64,000 nucleotides of DNA from Lachnospiraceae bacterium. GTDB taxonomy: Bacteria; Bacillota; Clostridia; Lachnospirales; Lachnospiraceae. Positions 27,334-36,821 of this stretch are shown here, piece after piece (position 1 is the stretch's first letter; each line of letters starts with the position of its first letter). The stretch is taken from the NCBI GenBank assembly GCA_009779895.1, contig WRBB01000001.1, positions 124,001-188,000 of the forward strand, given 5' to 3'. The position numbers were made by a program, and so were the translations under genes. The notes below the pieces were generated by a model, which saw only the letters and a program-made list of their open reading frames with translations, did not search any database and had not been told where the DNA came from.

Positions 27334-28404
27334 ATGATGATTCAATTGACGTTATCTTTGCTTTTGGTTTTATTGCATATGGTGATTTTTGGCTTGTTTG
27401 GTGTTGGTGTTGGAAAGATATTGAAATTGGACATAGGCGGGTTGGAGACATTGCTGTTGGGTTTCTTCTCTTTTTTTGCCGTTATGCAGTTTGTTTATCT
27501 TCCCAGCATGTTATTAAAAGTTGGTTTCCATATTTTTGTGCTTATCTGGGCTGTTGTGATGCTTGTTATATTAGGCGCAATAGTGATATGCTTTCATAAA
27601 AGGATAGGTGAAGTAGGAAAAGCAATATATCATGAGTTATATACGACAAAAAAAAGTCTTTTTTTTCTAACAGTGTTGATTTTTGTTATACTCGTCCTCT
27701 TTCAAGGGCTTTGGAATCATCATGGATTTGATGCCTCTTTTTATATAGGAACGGTGAACACTACTTTGTATACGGATACGATGTATTTGTATAATGGTGA
27801 AACAGGACGTATTGCAACTAGCATTGACATGCGATATGCGTTATCCGGTGCATTTTATATGAATACAGCATTTTGGTGTAGGATTTTGAATTTGCCGGCT
27901 TTGATGGTACAGAAATATACAATGGGAACACTCACTATGATTTTGCATACGCTTGTGGCTTTTTTGATTGGTCGGAAAGTTTTTGTGAACAATGTGAAGC
28001 ATGCTTATTTATTTACAAGTGTTGTATTGTTGGTGAATGTGTTTTTTACGAGCAGCATTTATACCACATCGACTTTTTTGCTATTGCGTACCTTTGAGTC
28101 TAAAAGCGTAGGTGCAAATGTTGTGATTCCGGCAGTATTTTATATTGCGTTGTGTATCTGGAAAAGTAAAGAAGCAGGAAGTTATTGGAAGCTTTTGTTT
28201 GTATTTTCTCTTGCAAGTGTTCCGATTGCGATGTCAATGATTGTTATTTTACCAATGATGGTATTTGTTTTGATGGTAGCAGAGTATGTTTGTAAAAGGG
28301 ATAAAAAAGTATTGTTGCAAGGTGGTATTTCCTTGGTTCCCAATGCAGTGTATACAGTTCTATTTTTTTTGTTTTTGCAAAGAATATGGCTGATTCAAAT
28401 TTAG
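27334..28404 (+). CDS. Polytopic membrane protein, N-terminal part of a possible split DUF6077-like protein
   Basis: The 356-residue protein has about eight or nine transmembrane helices. An external-loop segment FQGLWNHHGFDASFYIGTVN near residue 130 resembles acidic first-loop motifs of GT-C type glycosyltransferases. It ends at TAG 28402-28404, followed directly by TGA. The next open frame (28426) continues in the same frame with further helices and a soluble domain. In DUF6077-like proteins, as I recall, both parts are usually one chain of around 600 residues, so this may be the front half of a split or broken gene. Function unknown; GT-C activity is a guess. Confidence 0.6.
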   Translation: MMIQLTLSLLLVLLHMVIFGLFGVGVGKILKLDIGGLETLLLGFFSFFAVMQFVYLPSMLLKVGFHIFVLIWAVVMLVILGAIVICFHKRIGEVGKAIYHELYTTKKSLFFLTVLIFVILVLFQGLWNHHGFDASFYIGTVNTTLYTDTMYLYNGETGRIATSIDMRYALSGAFYMNTAFWCRILNLPALMVQKYTMGTLTMILHTLVAFLIGRKVFVNNVKHAYLFTSVVLLVNVFFTSSIYTTSTFLLLRTFESKSVGANVVIPAVFYIALCIWKSKEAGSYWKLLFVFSLASVPIAMSMIVILPMMVFVLMVAEYVCKRDKKVLLQGGISLVPNAVYTVLFFLFLQRIWLIQI

Positions 28405-28425
28405 TGAGATAGAGGTGGTGTACAT

Positions 28426-29223
28426 ATGTATGGAGCGGGCAATATATATGAGATGGCGATGCGATACATAGGAAATGTATCACTTGTTCTGATTTTTTTG
28501 TTATTTCTTATTCATTATTATAAAAAGGGAACTCAGATAGAAACAAAACGTTATCATGTTATCTTTATATTAGCATTTGTTTTGGTTTTGAATGACTTAT
28601 CCTTGCGAGTTGTTGGAAGAATTGTTAGTTACGCGACATATTATCGTTTTTTCTGGGCAATTCCGGTCGTATTTTTAATTGGGTATGGTATTGTAAACGT
28701 ATTGATTCGAACAAAGGAGAAATCTAAAAAAACAGTAATTATTCTTTTGTTTGTCCTCATATTCTTTTTGAGTGGCAGTGGTTTGCCGGATTGGATACTG
28801 CGCCTACAGATGCCTGAAAATAGGTATCATATTCCGGAAGAGGTTATTCAGGTGGTTTCCATCATAGACCAAGAGCGCTCCCAAGAGCGTCCGGTTATTG
28901 TAGCTTCCTTTGACGTGTTATTGCATATTAGACAGTATGATGCTTCTTTTATATGGGGCATCAATAGACGTAGCGTTCGCAATGTGTTGGGTGGAGTGGA
29001 GGAAGATAGATTGGAGAGCCTGCCGGATCTTGTGTTTCATGTGGTGCAGAATGGCTGGTGGGATGAAAGTCGTGTAGGCGATTTGCAGCAAGCTGTAGAT
29101 GAGTTGGAGATTGATTATCTTGTTACATTGACATATTTTGATTTAGGTGATTTTTTAAGTGAGATAGGGTTTGTTGCAGTTGGTGGAACAAACACTTATA
29201 CGGTTTTTGTACGGCAGTTTTAG
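28426..29223 (+). CDS. Membrane protein with C-terminal soluble domain, possible second half of split DUF6077-like protein
   Basis: The 265-residue protein has three or four helices in its first 125 residues (GNVSLVLIFLLFLIHYY, YHVIFILAFVLVLND, FFWAIPVVFLIGYGIV, KTVIILLFVLIFFLSG). A soluble domain of 140 residues with many acidic groups follows. It lies in the same frame as the upstream protein, 21 bases after its stop, separated by TAG-TGA and six further codons. GAGGTGG before the ATG is a plausible ribosome site, so it could be a separate coupled gene. It may equally be the remainder of a gene interrupted by stops. Confidence 0.6.
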   Translation: MYGAGNIYEMAMRYIGNVSLVLIFLLFLIHYYKKGTQIETKRYHVIFILAFVLVLNDLSLRVVGRIVSYATYYRFFWAIPVVFLIGYGIVNVLIRTKEKSKKTVIILLFVLIFFLSGSGLPDWILRLQMPENRYHIPEEVIQVVSIIDQERSQERPVIVASFDVLLHIRQYDASFIWGINRRSVRNVLGGVEEDRLESLPDLVFHVVQNGWWDESRVGDLQQAVDELEIDYLVTLTYFDLGDFLSEIGFVAVGGTNTYTVFVRQF

Positions 29224-29243
29224 AGCGGAGAGGATGAACATAA

Positions 29244-30056
29244 ATGGGCTTATCTGTATTGATGTCGCTTTATAGAAATGAAAAAAAAGAATATCTAGAG
29301 CAGGCAATTCATAGTATTATGCAACAAACCCTTATGCCGGATGAGATTGTTTTGATAAAAGATGGGTCTTTGACTGATGCATTGGACAAAGTGGTGGATG
29401 CTTGGCAAAAAGATTGTCCCATTTTAAAAATCCATGGGTTTGCAGAAAACAAGCAATTGGGCAGAGCCTTACAAAAAGGTGTGACTTTGTGTTCAAATGA
29501 TCTGATTGCGCGTATGGATACAGATGATATTATGGTAGCAACACGTTTGGAGCATCAATTTGCTTATATGCAAAACCATCCTGAAATTTCAGCGGTGGGT
29601 GGTTATATAGAAGAGTTTGATGATAAAATGGAATACGGAAAAGTAAAAAAGATGCCTTTCGGATATAAGGTAGTTGGGCAATATGGAAAATTCCGAAATC
29701 CCTTGAATCATATGACGGTGATGTTTCGGAAAAAAGCTGTGCTGGAAGCCGGGAATTATAAGCACTTTCCTTATTTGGAGGATTATCATTTGTGGATTCG
29801 GATGTTAGCGATAGGACAAAAATTGGAAAATATGTCTGAAGTTTTAGTTCGGGTTAGGACCAATGAGGGGGTTTACAATAGACGAGGTGGTTTGAGATAT
29901 TTTGCTCGTTATTGCAAATTGCGAAAGATGCAGTATCAGCTAGACTTACTAAATATGTGTGAGTTTTTACAAAGTATTTGTTTTACGATGTTTATGACAT
30001 TGATACCGAGTTTTTTGAGAAAAATCGTTTATCGTAGAGGATTGAGAAGAGAATGA
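29244..30056 (+). CDS. Family 2 glycosyltransferase
   Basis: The 270-residue GT-A protein begins SVLMSLYRNEKKEYLEQAI and has SIMQQTLMPDEIVLIKDGS, the metal-binding ARMDTDDIM, and the later LEDYHLWIRM motif. It matches short capsular glycosyltransferases that add galactose or similar sugars from UDP donors; the exact donor cannot be told. Its last four bases overlap the start of the next gene (ATGA). The C-terminus has a hydrophobic, basic stretch that may sit on the membrane. Confidence 0.85.
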   Translation: MGLSVLMSLYRNEKKEYLEQAIHSIMQQTLMPDEIVLIKDGSLTDALDKVVDAWQKDCPILKIHGFAENKQLGRALQKGVTLCSNDLIARMDTDDIMVATRLEHQFAYMQNHPEISAVGGYIEEFDDKMEYGKVKKMPFGYKVVGQYGKFRNPLNHMTVMFRKKAVLEAGNYKHFPYLEDYHLWIRMLAIGQKLENMSEVLVRVRTNEGVYNRRGGLRYFARYCKLRKMQYQLDLLNMCEFLQSICFTMFMTLIPSFLRKIVYRRGLRRE

Positions 30057-31255
30057 GACATAATTTTTTAGAAAAATTGCGTGAAACTTCATGGAAAGAT
30101 GTTATCCATATTTTTTTGTTTGTAATAGCGTTGCCGTTTGCTTTTTTTTTGAAGAGAAAACGACCGGATATGTGGTTGATTTGTGAATATGAAAACGAAG
30201 CAAGGGATAATGGTTATTGGTTATACAAATACATACGGGAAAACCATAAAAACCAAGATGTTACTTATGCAATCAACAAGCAATCGGAAGATTATAAAAA
30301 AGTAGCACATTTGGGGCGTGTGGTTTCTTATGGTACATTGCGGCATTGGATTTATTATTTGGCAGCACGCAAAAACATCAGCAGCCAAAAAGGTGGTAAA
30401 CCAAATGCGGCGGTATGTTATTTGCTGGAAGTATATGGAATACGAAAAAATACAAGAGTATTTTTACAACATGGCATCACAAAAAATGATGTATCCTTTT
30501 TGTATTATAAAAATGCAAAGATAAGTTTGTTTGTTTGTGCTGCAAAACGGGAGTTTGATTTTGTTGTAAAAAAATTTGGTTATCCGGATGGGGCGGTACA
30601 GCAATTGGGTTTCTGTCGATTTGACAATCTTTACAACAGTAAGGTGAATCAAAAACAAATTTTGGTGATGCCTACTTGGCGGAGCTGGATATCACCGCCA
30701 TCTAATACCAAAAGTCGGTTTGATGTGTTGGAAAATATGAAACAAACGGAGTATTATAGGAAATGGAATGGTTTTTTGCAGAATAAGGAACTTTTGGAAT
30801 GGCTTCATGAAAATGGGTTGCACTTGGTATTTTACCAACACCGTGAAATGCAAAAATTTACGGGATTATTTCAAAGCCCGGATGCAAGTATTAAAATAGC
30901 CAATGAAGAGGAGTTTGATGTACAATCGCTGTTAATGGAGTCAGCATTATTGATTACGGATTATTCCAGTGTAGCTATGGACTTTGCTTATATGAAAAAG
31001 CCGTTGGCTTATTTTCAATTTGATCAAGCAATGTTTCGTAAAAACCATTATGCAGAGGGTTATTTTAGTTATGAAGCTGATGGTTTTGGGCCGGTATGTA
31101 AAGAGAGTCAGTCGCTATTGGAGTTTTTGAAAAGGCAAGGAAGAGTGAATTTTGCCAATGAAACCTTATATGCAAATCGAGTGGAAACATTTTTTGATTT
31201 GTGGGATAGTAAAAACTGTGAACGAAATTATTTAGCCATTCGTAATCTAAAATAA
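30053..31255 (+). CDS. CDP-glycerol glycerophosphotransferase family protein (TagF/TagB-like)
   Basis: The 400-residue protein has a hydrophobic N-terminal segment (about 17-35). The TagB/TagF-type GT-B fold follows: MWLICEYENEARDNGYWLY, VFLQHGITKND, HREMQKF and the nucleotide-site region LLITDYSSVAMDFAYMKKPL. Enzymes of this family move glycerol- or ribitol-phosphate, or other phospho-polyols, from CDP donors. No tagD-like CDP-glycerol synthase is in the window. It is translationally coupled to the GT2 gene before it. A teichoic-acid-like phosphate link in the polymer is the likely role. Confidence 0.85.
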   Translation: MRHNFLEKLRETSWKDVIHIFLFVIALPFAFFLKRKRPDMWLICEYENEARDNGYWLYKYIRENHKNQDVTYAINKQSEDYKKVAHLGRVVSYGTLRHWIYYLAARKNISSQKGGKPNAAVCYLLEVYGIRKNTRVFLQHGITKNDVSFLYYKNAKISLFVCAAKREFDFVVKKFGYPDGAVQQLGFCRFDNLYNSKVNQKQILVMPTWRSWISPPSNTKSRFDVLENMKQTEYYRKWNGFLQNKELLEWLHENGLHLVFYQHREMQKFTGLFQSPDASIKIANEEEFDVQSLLMESALLITDYSSVAMDFAYMKKPLAYFQFDQAMFRKNHYAEGYFSYEADGFGPVCKESQSLLEFLKRQGRVNFANETLYANRVETFFDLWDSKNCERNYLAIRNLK

Positions 31256-31272
31256 ATAAAAGGTTAGTTGAT

Positions 31273-32703
31273 ATGACAATAGATATGTTTTTGAAAAGTG
31301 AAAAAGAAAATGATTTATATCGTAAGGAAATAGAGGGTATTCCTTATTGGTTATATGGGCGCAATGCGATATATCAACAGCATATTATAGCAAAAAAGGC
31401 AATGTTTCGGTCAATGACCAAACCAAGCACATTTCGGAATAAAGTAAAAAAGGTTTTTAAAATAATGTTCTATGCAAGTGTGGGGCGTGGAAAGCTTAAG
31501 CGAAACATAGATGTATGTTTTGTTGATTTTAGTAGAAAAGAAAAACGTGGTGATTATTACTACTCCCAGTATATAGAGGATATTAGACAACAATTCTCAA
31601 ACAGCATTACGTTGGAAATGCCTTATAATCATCACTTTTATGCGCCGATTGCTGATAAAAAAATATATAGTCTATATGGTATATATATGATTGGAAAGAT
31701 GTATCAATTGTTTCATCAAAGGTTAAGGACGAATTACTACCAAAAGATTAAAAGTGAAATAAAAAATCAGGTAGAAGCTCCATTGACTAAAATAGCAATG
31801 GATTATCAGGTGGATTTAGATGCAGAGTCAATATATAATATGTTGGTTTCAGGTTTTTTTCGGGCAAAGGCAGAAACAAAGCAATACCGTCTTTTGCTGA
31901 AGAAATTAAACCCCAAAGTGATTGTGGAAGTGATGGCGATTCCACGAGGTAATATGATAATCAATGCAATCGCAAAGGAGTTGGGCATACCAACCATGGA
32001 GCTGCAACATGGCATGGTAAATATTTCATATCAATATGCAGATACTGCGTCGGTTCAACATTTGCCTGACAAGCTTTTGTTATTTTCCGATTACTGGAAG
32101 CAGTTTATAAGATTGCCCATGGACGAGAAAAATGTTATATCAGTTGGTCTTCCCAGATTTGAAAGGGAATTAGTACGAGATAAGGCGATGAAAACGGATG
32201 TGCATGTTGCGTCCGGCAAAAAGGTTATTTTATTTATATCTCAGGTGCCAATTGGGGTTAAGATGAGTAAGTTGGCAGTTGATGTATATAAGCAAATGAG
32301 CGACCGGTATGATATTATTTATAAATTACATCCCAATGAATATACAGAATGGCAGAAAAAGTATCCCTGGCTTGCTGAAATAAAAGAAATGACAGTGATT
32401 GCCAATGATGAAATAAGTATTTATGCGTGTTTTGCCAAAAGTGATATCCAGGTAGGTGGGTATTCTACCGGTATTTTTGAAGGTTTGGGTTTTAACCTGG
32501 CGACTTATCTGATACCCTATGGGCATACATTTATATTTGAACCGTTGGTGGGTTTGAATTATGCGAAATGGGTTCACAATAGTCAGGAATTGTGCTATTA
32601 TTTATCAAGTGAAAGCCTATTCGGGCAGGATGATGTATCGGCGTATTTTTGGAAAAAAAATGCATTGCAGAATATTGAGCGAGAAATAGTGAGGTTCCTG
32701 TAG
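31273..32703 (+). CDS. Putative GT-B glycan transferase with HP and ST motifs (copy 1)
   Basis: The 476-residue protein is not a family I can name with confidence. It shares length, order of motifs and many segments with the gene at 34452. Visible motifs are IPTMELQHGMVNISYQYA, LLFSDYWKQFIRLP, IYKLHPNEY and IQVGGYSTGIFEGLGFNL. A His-Pro motif and a later Ser-Thr pair after a D/E-rich stretch are features of bacterial GT-B sialyl- and polysialyltransferases using CMP-sugars. The closeness of NeuB-like and NeuA-like genes makes transfer of a nonulosonate plausible. The assignment is inference; a general capsule-transferase role is the alternative. Confidence 0.6.
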   Translation: MTIDMFLKSEKENDLYRKEIEGIPYWLYGRNAIYQQHIIAKKAMFRSMTKPSTFRNKVKKVFKIMFYASVGRGKLKRNIDVCFVDFSRKEKRGDYYYSQYIEDIRQQFSNSITLEMPYNHHFYAPIADKKIYSLYGIYMIGKMYQLFHQRLRTNYYQKIKSEIKNQVEAPLTKIAMDYQVDLDAESIYNMLVSGFFRAKAETKQYRLLLKKLNPKVIVEVMAIPRGNMIINAIAKELGIPTMELQHGMVNISYQYADTASVQHLPDKLLLFSDYWKQFIRLPMDEKNVISVGLPRFERELVRDKAMKTDVHVASGKKVILFISQVPIGVKMSKLAVDVYKQMSDRYDIIYKLHPNEYTEWQKKYPWLAEIKEMTVIANDEISIYACFAKSDIQVGGYSTGIFEGLGFNLATYLIPYGHTFIFEPLVGLNYAKWVHNSQELCYYLSSESLFGQDDVSAYFWKKNALQNIEREIVRFL

Positions 32704-32720
32704 TGAAAAGAGGATAGTAG

Positions 32721-34448
32721 ATGTCTGCATTGAGAAAAATAGGTAGTATACTTGATAGAAAAACGAAAATAAAAGTATTGATTTTGATTATTGGTATTAT
32801 TTTTGGAGCACTGTTAGAAACAGCGGCCTTGGCGGTTATTTCACCATTTATTTCTGTTATGCTAGATTACACAATCATTGATAGCAACGAAATATTGAAT
32901 TTTATTTTTGTGACATTTAACTTTAGGAATATAAATGCATTTTTGGGGTTTTTAGCATTTTCCTTGGCATGTATTTATATTTTGCGTGGCATATATACAT
33001 TTTTACTAAATAAGATAAAGTTTAGATTTATTTCTCGTCAGCAGATCTATTTTTCGAATAAAATGATGGGTATTGTACTAGCTAGACCGTATATGTTTCA
33101 TGTGAACAAAAATGTCGCTGAATTACAACGGATGATAACGACAGATGTTTCACAATTTACACAGCTTATGACGGTGGTTTTGTCACTGTCTTCTGATTTA
33201 TTTATGTCGAGTTTCATTTTAGTATTTTTATTGACAACGTCTGTTTCTATGACCCTTGGTGTGATGATCTTAGCTTTATTATGTATGGTTATCTATTTTA
33301 AGCTTTTTCGAAAGAAGATTAAAAGTGCCGGGAAAGAGAATCGTGTAAGGTCGGTCGCAATGATAAAGTCTGTGCAGCAGGCAATAGGAGGAATAAAAGA
33401 AGTAAAGGTATTGCATAGGGAGGGGTATTTTTTATCACAATTTGAGAAAGATAGTAATCGTTTTGCAAGAACAAATCAAAAGTTCCAAGTGTATAATACG
33501 ATTCCGAAACTGATGATTGAATCGGTTTGTTTTGGAGGAGCTTTTATTATGATTGGTTTTATGGCCGCGAGTGGGGTAAATATGGAAAATTTAGTCCCTC
33601 AATTAAGTTTGTTTGTTTTGGCGGCTTTTCGATTGTTACCGGCAGTAGCAAGGTTTGCCGGATATGTGAATAGTATCATATTTAATAGGCCATCCATTGA
33701 TGCGGTATACAACAATCTAACGCAAAATATAGAAGCTCCATTGCCACCTGAAGTGGTCAATACAACGAATGAAACAGCAGATATTGTAATTGGAAATTTA
33801 ACATTTCAATATCCCGAAATGGATAGTCCTGTTTTGGAAGACGTAAGTATATGTATTCCATATAAAAAATCAGTGGCTTTTGTTGGCCCCACCGGGGCAG
33901 GAAAAACCACTTTAGCAGATATTATTTTGGGAATATATACCCCTAAAAAGGGTGGCGTATTTTATAAGGGAAAATCCATCCATCACAATTTTGATGAATG
34001 GAGAAAGTTGATTGGTTATATTCCGCAGCAGATATATTTATTAGATGAATCAATATTAGCGAATATTGCGTTTGGAATAGCAAAAGACCAGATTGATATG
34101 GAACGTGTTTGGAATGTGGTTGAAAAAGCGCAGTTGAAAGAATTTGTTGTATCTTTGCCGGATAAGTTGGATACAATAGTTGGTGATAGAGGAGTAAGAT
34201 TGTCCGGTGGGCAGAGGCAAAGAATTGGAATTGCAAGGGCGTTGTATACGAATCCTGAGGTTTTAGTGTTGGATGAAGCGACCTCAGCTTTGGATAATGA
34301 AACAGAGAAAGCTGTAATGGAAGCGATAGAAACGTTTCAAGGCAATAAGACCATGGTAATAATTGCTCATAGGTTAAGTACAATTGAAAATTGTGATATG
34401 ATATATCGGGTTGAAAATAGGAAAGTAGTATCTAGGGAGGTTGGTTAG
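32721..34448 (+). CDS. ABC exporter with fused membrane and ATPase domains (MsbA/PglK-like)
   Basis: The 575-residue half-transporter has six helices in residues 15-310 and an ATPase domain with Walker A GPTGAGKTT, signature RLSGGQRQRIGIARAL, Walker B VLVLDEATSAL and the switch histidine in IIAHRLST. PglK-like flippases move lipid-linked oligosaccharides across the membrane. It lies between two paralogous HP-motif transferases, so it may flip the repeat unit that they build. This would make it a second export route besides Wzm/Wzt. Confidence 0.85.
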   Translation: MSALRKIGSILDRKTKIKVLILIIGIIFGALLETAALAVISPFISVMLDYTIIDSNEILNFIFVTFNFRNINAFLGFLAFSLACIYILRGIYTFLLNKIKFRFISRQQIYFSNKMMGIVLARPYMFHVNKNVAELQRMITTDVSQFTQLMTVVLSLSSDLFMSSFILVFLLTTSVSMTLGVMILALLCMVIYFKLFRKKIKSAGKENRVRSVAMIKSVQQAIGGIKEVKVLHREGYFLSQFEKDSNRFARTNQKFQVYNTIPKLMIESVCFGGAFIMIGFMAASGVNMENLVPQLSLFVLAAFRLLPAVARFAGYVNSIIFNRPSIDAVYNNLTQNIEAPLPPEVVNTTNETADIVIGNLTFQYPEMDSPVLEDVSICIPYKKSVAFVGPTGAGKTTLADIILGIYTPKKGGVFYKGKSIHHNFDEWRKLIGYIPQQIYLLDESILANIAFGIAKDQIDMERVWNVVEKAQLKEFVVSLPDKLDTIVGDRGVRLSGGQRQRIGIARALYTNPEVLVLDEATSALDNETEKAVMEAIETFQGNKTMVIIAHRLSTIENCDMIYRVENRKVVSREVG

Positions 34449-34451
34449 TGA

Positions 34452-35942
34452 ATGGATAGTAATGTTGTGACAACAGATACATTTCTGCAAACGGAAAAGA
34501 ATTATGGTTTGTTTGAGAATCGTATAGATGGAGTGCCATATTGGGGCTTTTATCGAGGCGTAATTTGGAATTTTCATATATTAGGTCCCAGATTAGCTTT
34601 GGATTATCAAATGCGTGAAAAGGCCAAGGATCCGGATTCACGAATTGTTAAGATAGCCAAAAGTTTATTTCATGCAACGATAGCGTATCGCGGAAAGCTA
34701 AAAAAGGATGTAGATGTTTGCTTTATAGGGTCAGGTAGAAAGGTGAAAAAGGGTGATTATTATTATTGCCCATATACTGATAATATAAAAGAGGTTTTTG
34801 ACCATAGTAGTATTACATTGGAATTACCTCATTTGAGGCAACATTATAAACCTTCTAAAAATAATGACGTCTATTATTTGGATTATATTACTTCAATTGT
34901 GGCAATCTATAGTTTTATCAATAAAAGGTTAAATAAAAGTTATTATAAAAGGATTCAAGAGCTTATATATGAACAAACGGCACCGGCTTTTATGGCATTG
35001 GCAAAGGGATATCAAGTGGAGTTAGATATTACAAGGTTGGTCGAGTCCTTGTCGGTAATAGTAGTGCAGAATAAAATGAGGTTCAAATTATATAAAAAGC
35101 TTTTCAAAAAAATGAAGCCAAAGTTGATTGTGGAGGGAGATAATAGTGGCAATAATATGGCGATAACGGAAGTTGCGAGAAGTATGAATATTCCAACCGT
35201 ATTATTGCAATATTGTCCTTTTACGAAATATACGTTAGCATATCAATATGCTACGGAAAGGGAAATTTCTTGGTTTCCGGATAAGATATTTCTTTATTCT
35301 GACTTTTGGAGAAATACGATTAAATTGCCAATTCCGGATGCAAATATTGTTTCCGTTGGTTGCCCGTATTTTGAAGAGTCAGTGAGAAAATATAAAGCGC
35401 ATAGTCGGAACTGTAATAAAAAGACACTTCTTTTCTTATCTCAAGATGCGATTGGTTATGAATTTAGTAAGTTTGCCGTGGAAGTATGGAGAAGACTACC
35501 GCAAGAGGAGTATCATATTATTTTTAAATTTCATCCACGTGAGTATAGCATCGGTGTTGAACAATATACTTGGCTTTCGGAAACAAGTATTGAAGTAGTG
35601 GATTCTCCTGAAAAAAATCTGTATGAGTGTTTTGCTCAAAGTGATATTCAAATAGGAGTGTATTCTACGGCGGTTTTTGAAGGTTTGGGCTTCGATTTGG
35701 TTACTTATCTCTATAAGATTGGTAAGTCTGATGCGGTGGAGGACTTGGTACAATATGGCTATGCGAATTGGGTTCATGACAGTGAGGAACTGTGTCAATA
35801 TATTCAAGCAGCTGATAAAACAGATAAAAATATGTCAGGTATGTTTTGGGAGAAAGATTCGTTGAATAACATGAAACGAGAGATTGAAAAAATACTGGCT
35901 GAGGAACATGTTAAAAAAATACAAGAAGTAAAAGGAGAATAA
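34452..35942 (+). CDS. Putative GT-B glycan transferase with HP and ST motifs (copy 2)
   Basis: The 496-residue protein is a clear paralogue of the one at 31273. Both begin with a FLK/QTEK.. region and GVPYWGFYRGVIW-type segment, and share KLKKDVDVCFIGSGRK, MNIPTVLLQYCPF, IFLYSDFWRNTIKLP, IFKFHPREY and IQIGVYSTAVFEGLGFDL. In copy 2 the LQHG of copy 1 is LQYC, which may mean altered catalysis. It follows the ABC exporter by three bases and precedes the NeuB-like gene by three bases, so all are one operon. CMP-sugar transferase activity is inferred from context and the HP motif. Confidence 0.6.
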   Translation: MDSNVVTTDTFLQTEKNYGLFENRIDGVPYWGFYRGVIWNFHILGPRLALDYQMREKAKDPDSRIVKIAKSLFHATIAYRGKLKKDVDVCFIGSGRKVKKGDYYYCPYTDNIKEVFDHSSITLELPHLRQHYKPSKNNDVYYLDYITSIVAIYSFINKRLNKSYYKRIQELIYEQTAPAFMALAKGYQVELDITRLVESLSVIVVQNKMRFKLYKKLFKKMKPKLIVEGDNSGNNMAITEVARSMNIPTVLLQYCPFTKYTLAYQYATEREISWFPDKIFLYSDFWRNTIKLPIPDANIVSVGCPYFEESVRKYKAHSRNCNKKTLLFLSQDAIGYEFSKFAVEVWRRLPQEEYHIIFKFHPREYSIGVEQYTWLSETSIEVVDSPEKNLYECFAQSDIQIGVYSTAVFEGLGFDLVTYLYKIGKSDAVEDLVQYGYANWVHDSEELCQYIQAADKTDKNMSGMFWEKDSLNNMKREIEKILAEEHVKKIQEVKGE

Positions 35943-35945
35943 AAG

Positions 35946-36815
35946 ATGTATCATAAACCAATTGTTATAGCAGAAGCAGGATGTAATCACATGGGAAGTA
36001 TGGAAATTGCTCATGATTTGATTTTAATAGCGGCAAAGTATTGTGGTGCAGATGCCATTAAGTTTCAAAAACGCTGTTCCAGGGAGCTTTTAACAGAGGA
36101 GCAATATAATGCCCCGCATCCAAATTCGGAAAATTCTTATGGTAGCACGTATGGTGCTCATCGAGAGTTTTTAGAGTTTACAGTTGAACAGCATGCTAAG
36201 TTAAAGGAATGGTGTGAAGAAGTTGGCATAATTTATTCCACATCTGTTTGGGATTTAATAAGTGCAAAGGAAATAGTATCGTTGAATCCGACATTTATAA
36301 AGATTCCATCGGCCAGTAATAATAATTTTGAAATGTTACAATGGTTATGTAAAAATTATAAAGGGGAAATTCAACTATCATTTGGTATGACAACTCATGC
36401 GGAAGAGGAGGAAATAGTGGGCTTTTTTGAGCAAAATGGACGTGCCAAAGATTTGGTTTTATTCGCATGTACTTCCGGTTATCCGGTACCATATGAAGAT
36501 GTATGTTTATTGGAAATCAATAGAATAAAAAGATTATATGAAAATCGAGTTAAGGATATTGGCTTTTCCGGACATCATTTAGGGACGGCGATTGATACAG
36601 CAGCGTATACGCTTGGTGCGTCTATCATTGAGCGACACTATACTTTAGACCAAAGCTGGAAAGGAACAGATCATGGTGCTTCTTTGGAAGCAGATGGGAT
36701 TAGGGAGTTAGTGGTTAACTTGAATAATGTTTATGCTGCATTGAAAACAAAAGAAATTGAGATTTTGCCGATTGAGCAGGTACAACGAGATAAGCTTAAG
36801 TATAGAAAGCATTAA
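35946..36815 (+). CDS. NeuB-family sialic/nonulosonic acid synthase lacking the SAF domain
   Basis: The 289-residue TIM-barrel protein condenses PEP with a sugar or sugar phosphate. Motifs are IVIAEAGCNHMGSMEIA, GADAIKFQK, FIKIPSASNNN, FSGHHLGTAIDTAA and IERHYTLDQSWKGTDHGASL. Standard NeuB has about 345 residues with a C-terminal SAF (antifreeze-like) domain; this protein stops right after the barrel, with no SAF-like sequence in the following gene. The neighbouring cytidylyltransferase is fused to a phosphatase, suggesting a phosphorylated product such as a Kdn-9-phosphate-type acid. AAAGGAG precedes the ATG. Confidence 0.85.
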   Translation: MYHKPIVIAEAGCNHMGSMEIAHDLILIAAKYCGADAIKFQKRCSRELLTEEQYNAPHPNSENSYGSTYGAHREFLEFTVEQHAKLKEWCEEVGIIYSTSVWDLISAKEIVSLNPTFIKIPSASNNNFEMLQWLCKNYKGEIQLSFGMTTHAEEEEIVGFFEQNGRAKDLVLFACTSGYPVPYEDVCLLEINRIKRLYENRVKDIGFSGHHLGTAIDTAAYTLGASIIERHYTLDQSWKGTDHGASLEADGIRELVVNLNNVYAALKTKEIEILPIEQVQRDKLKYRKH

Positions 36816-36821
36816 TGTTCT

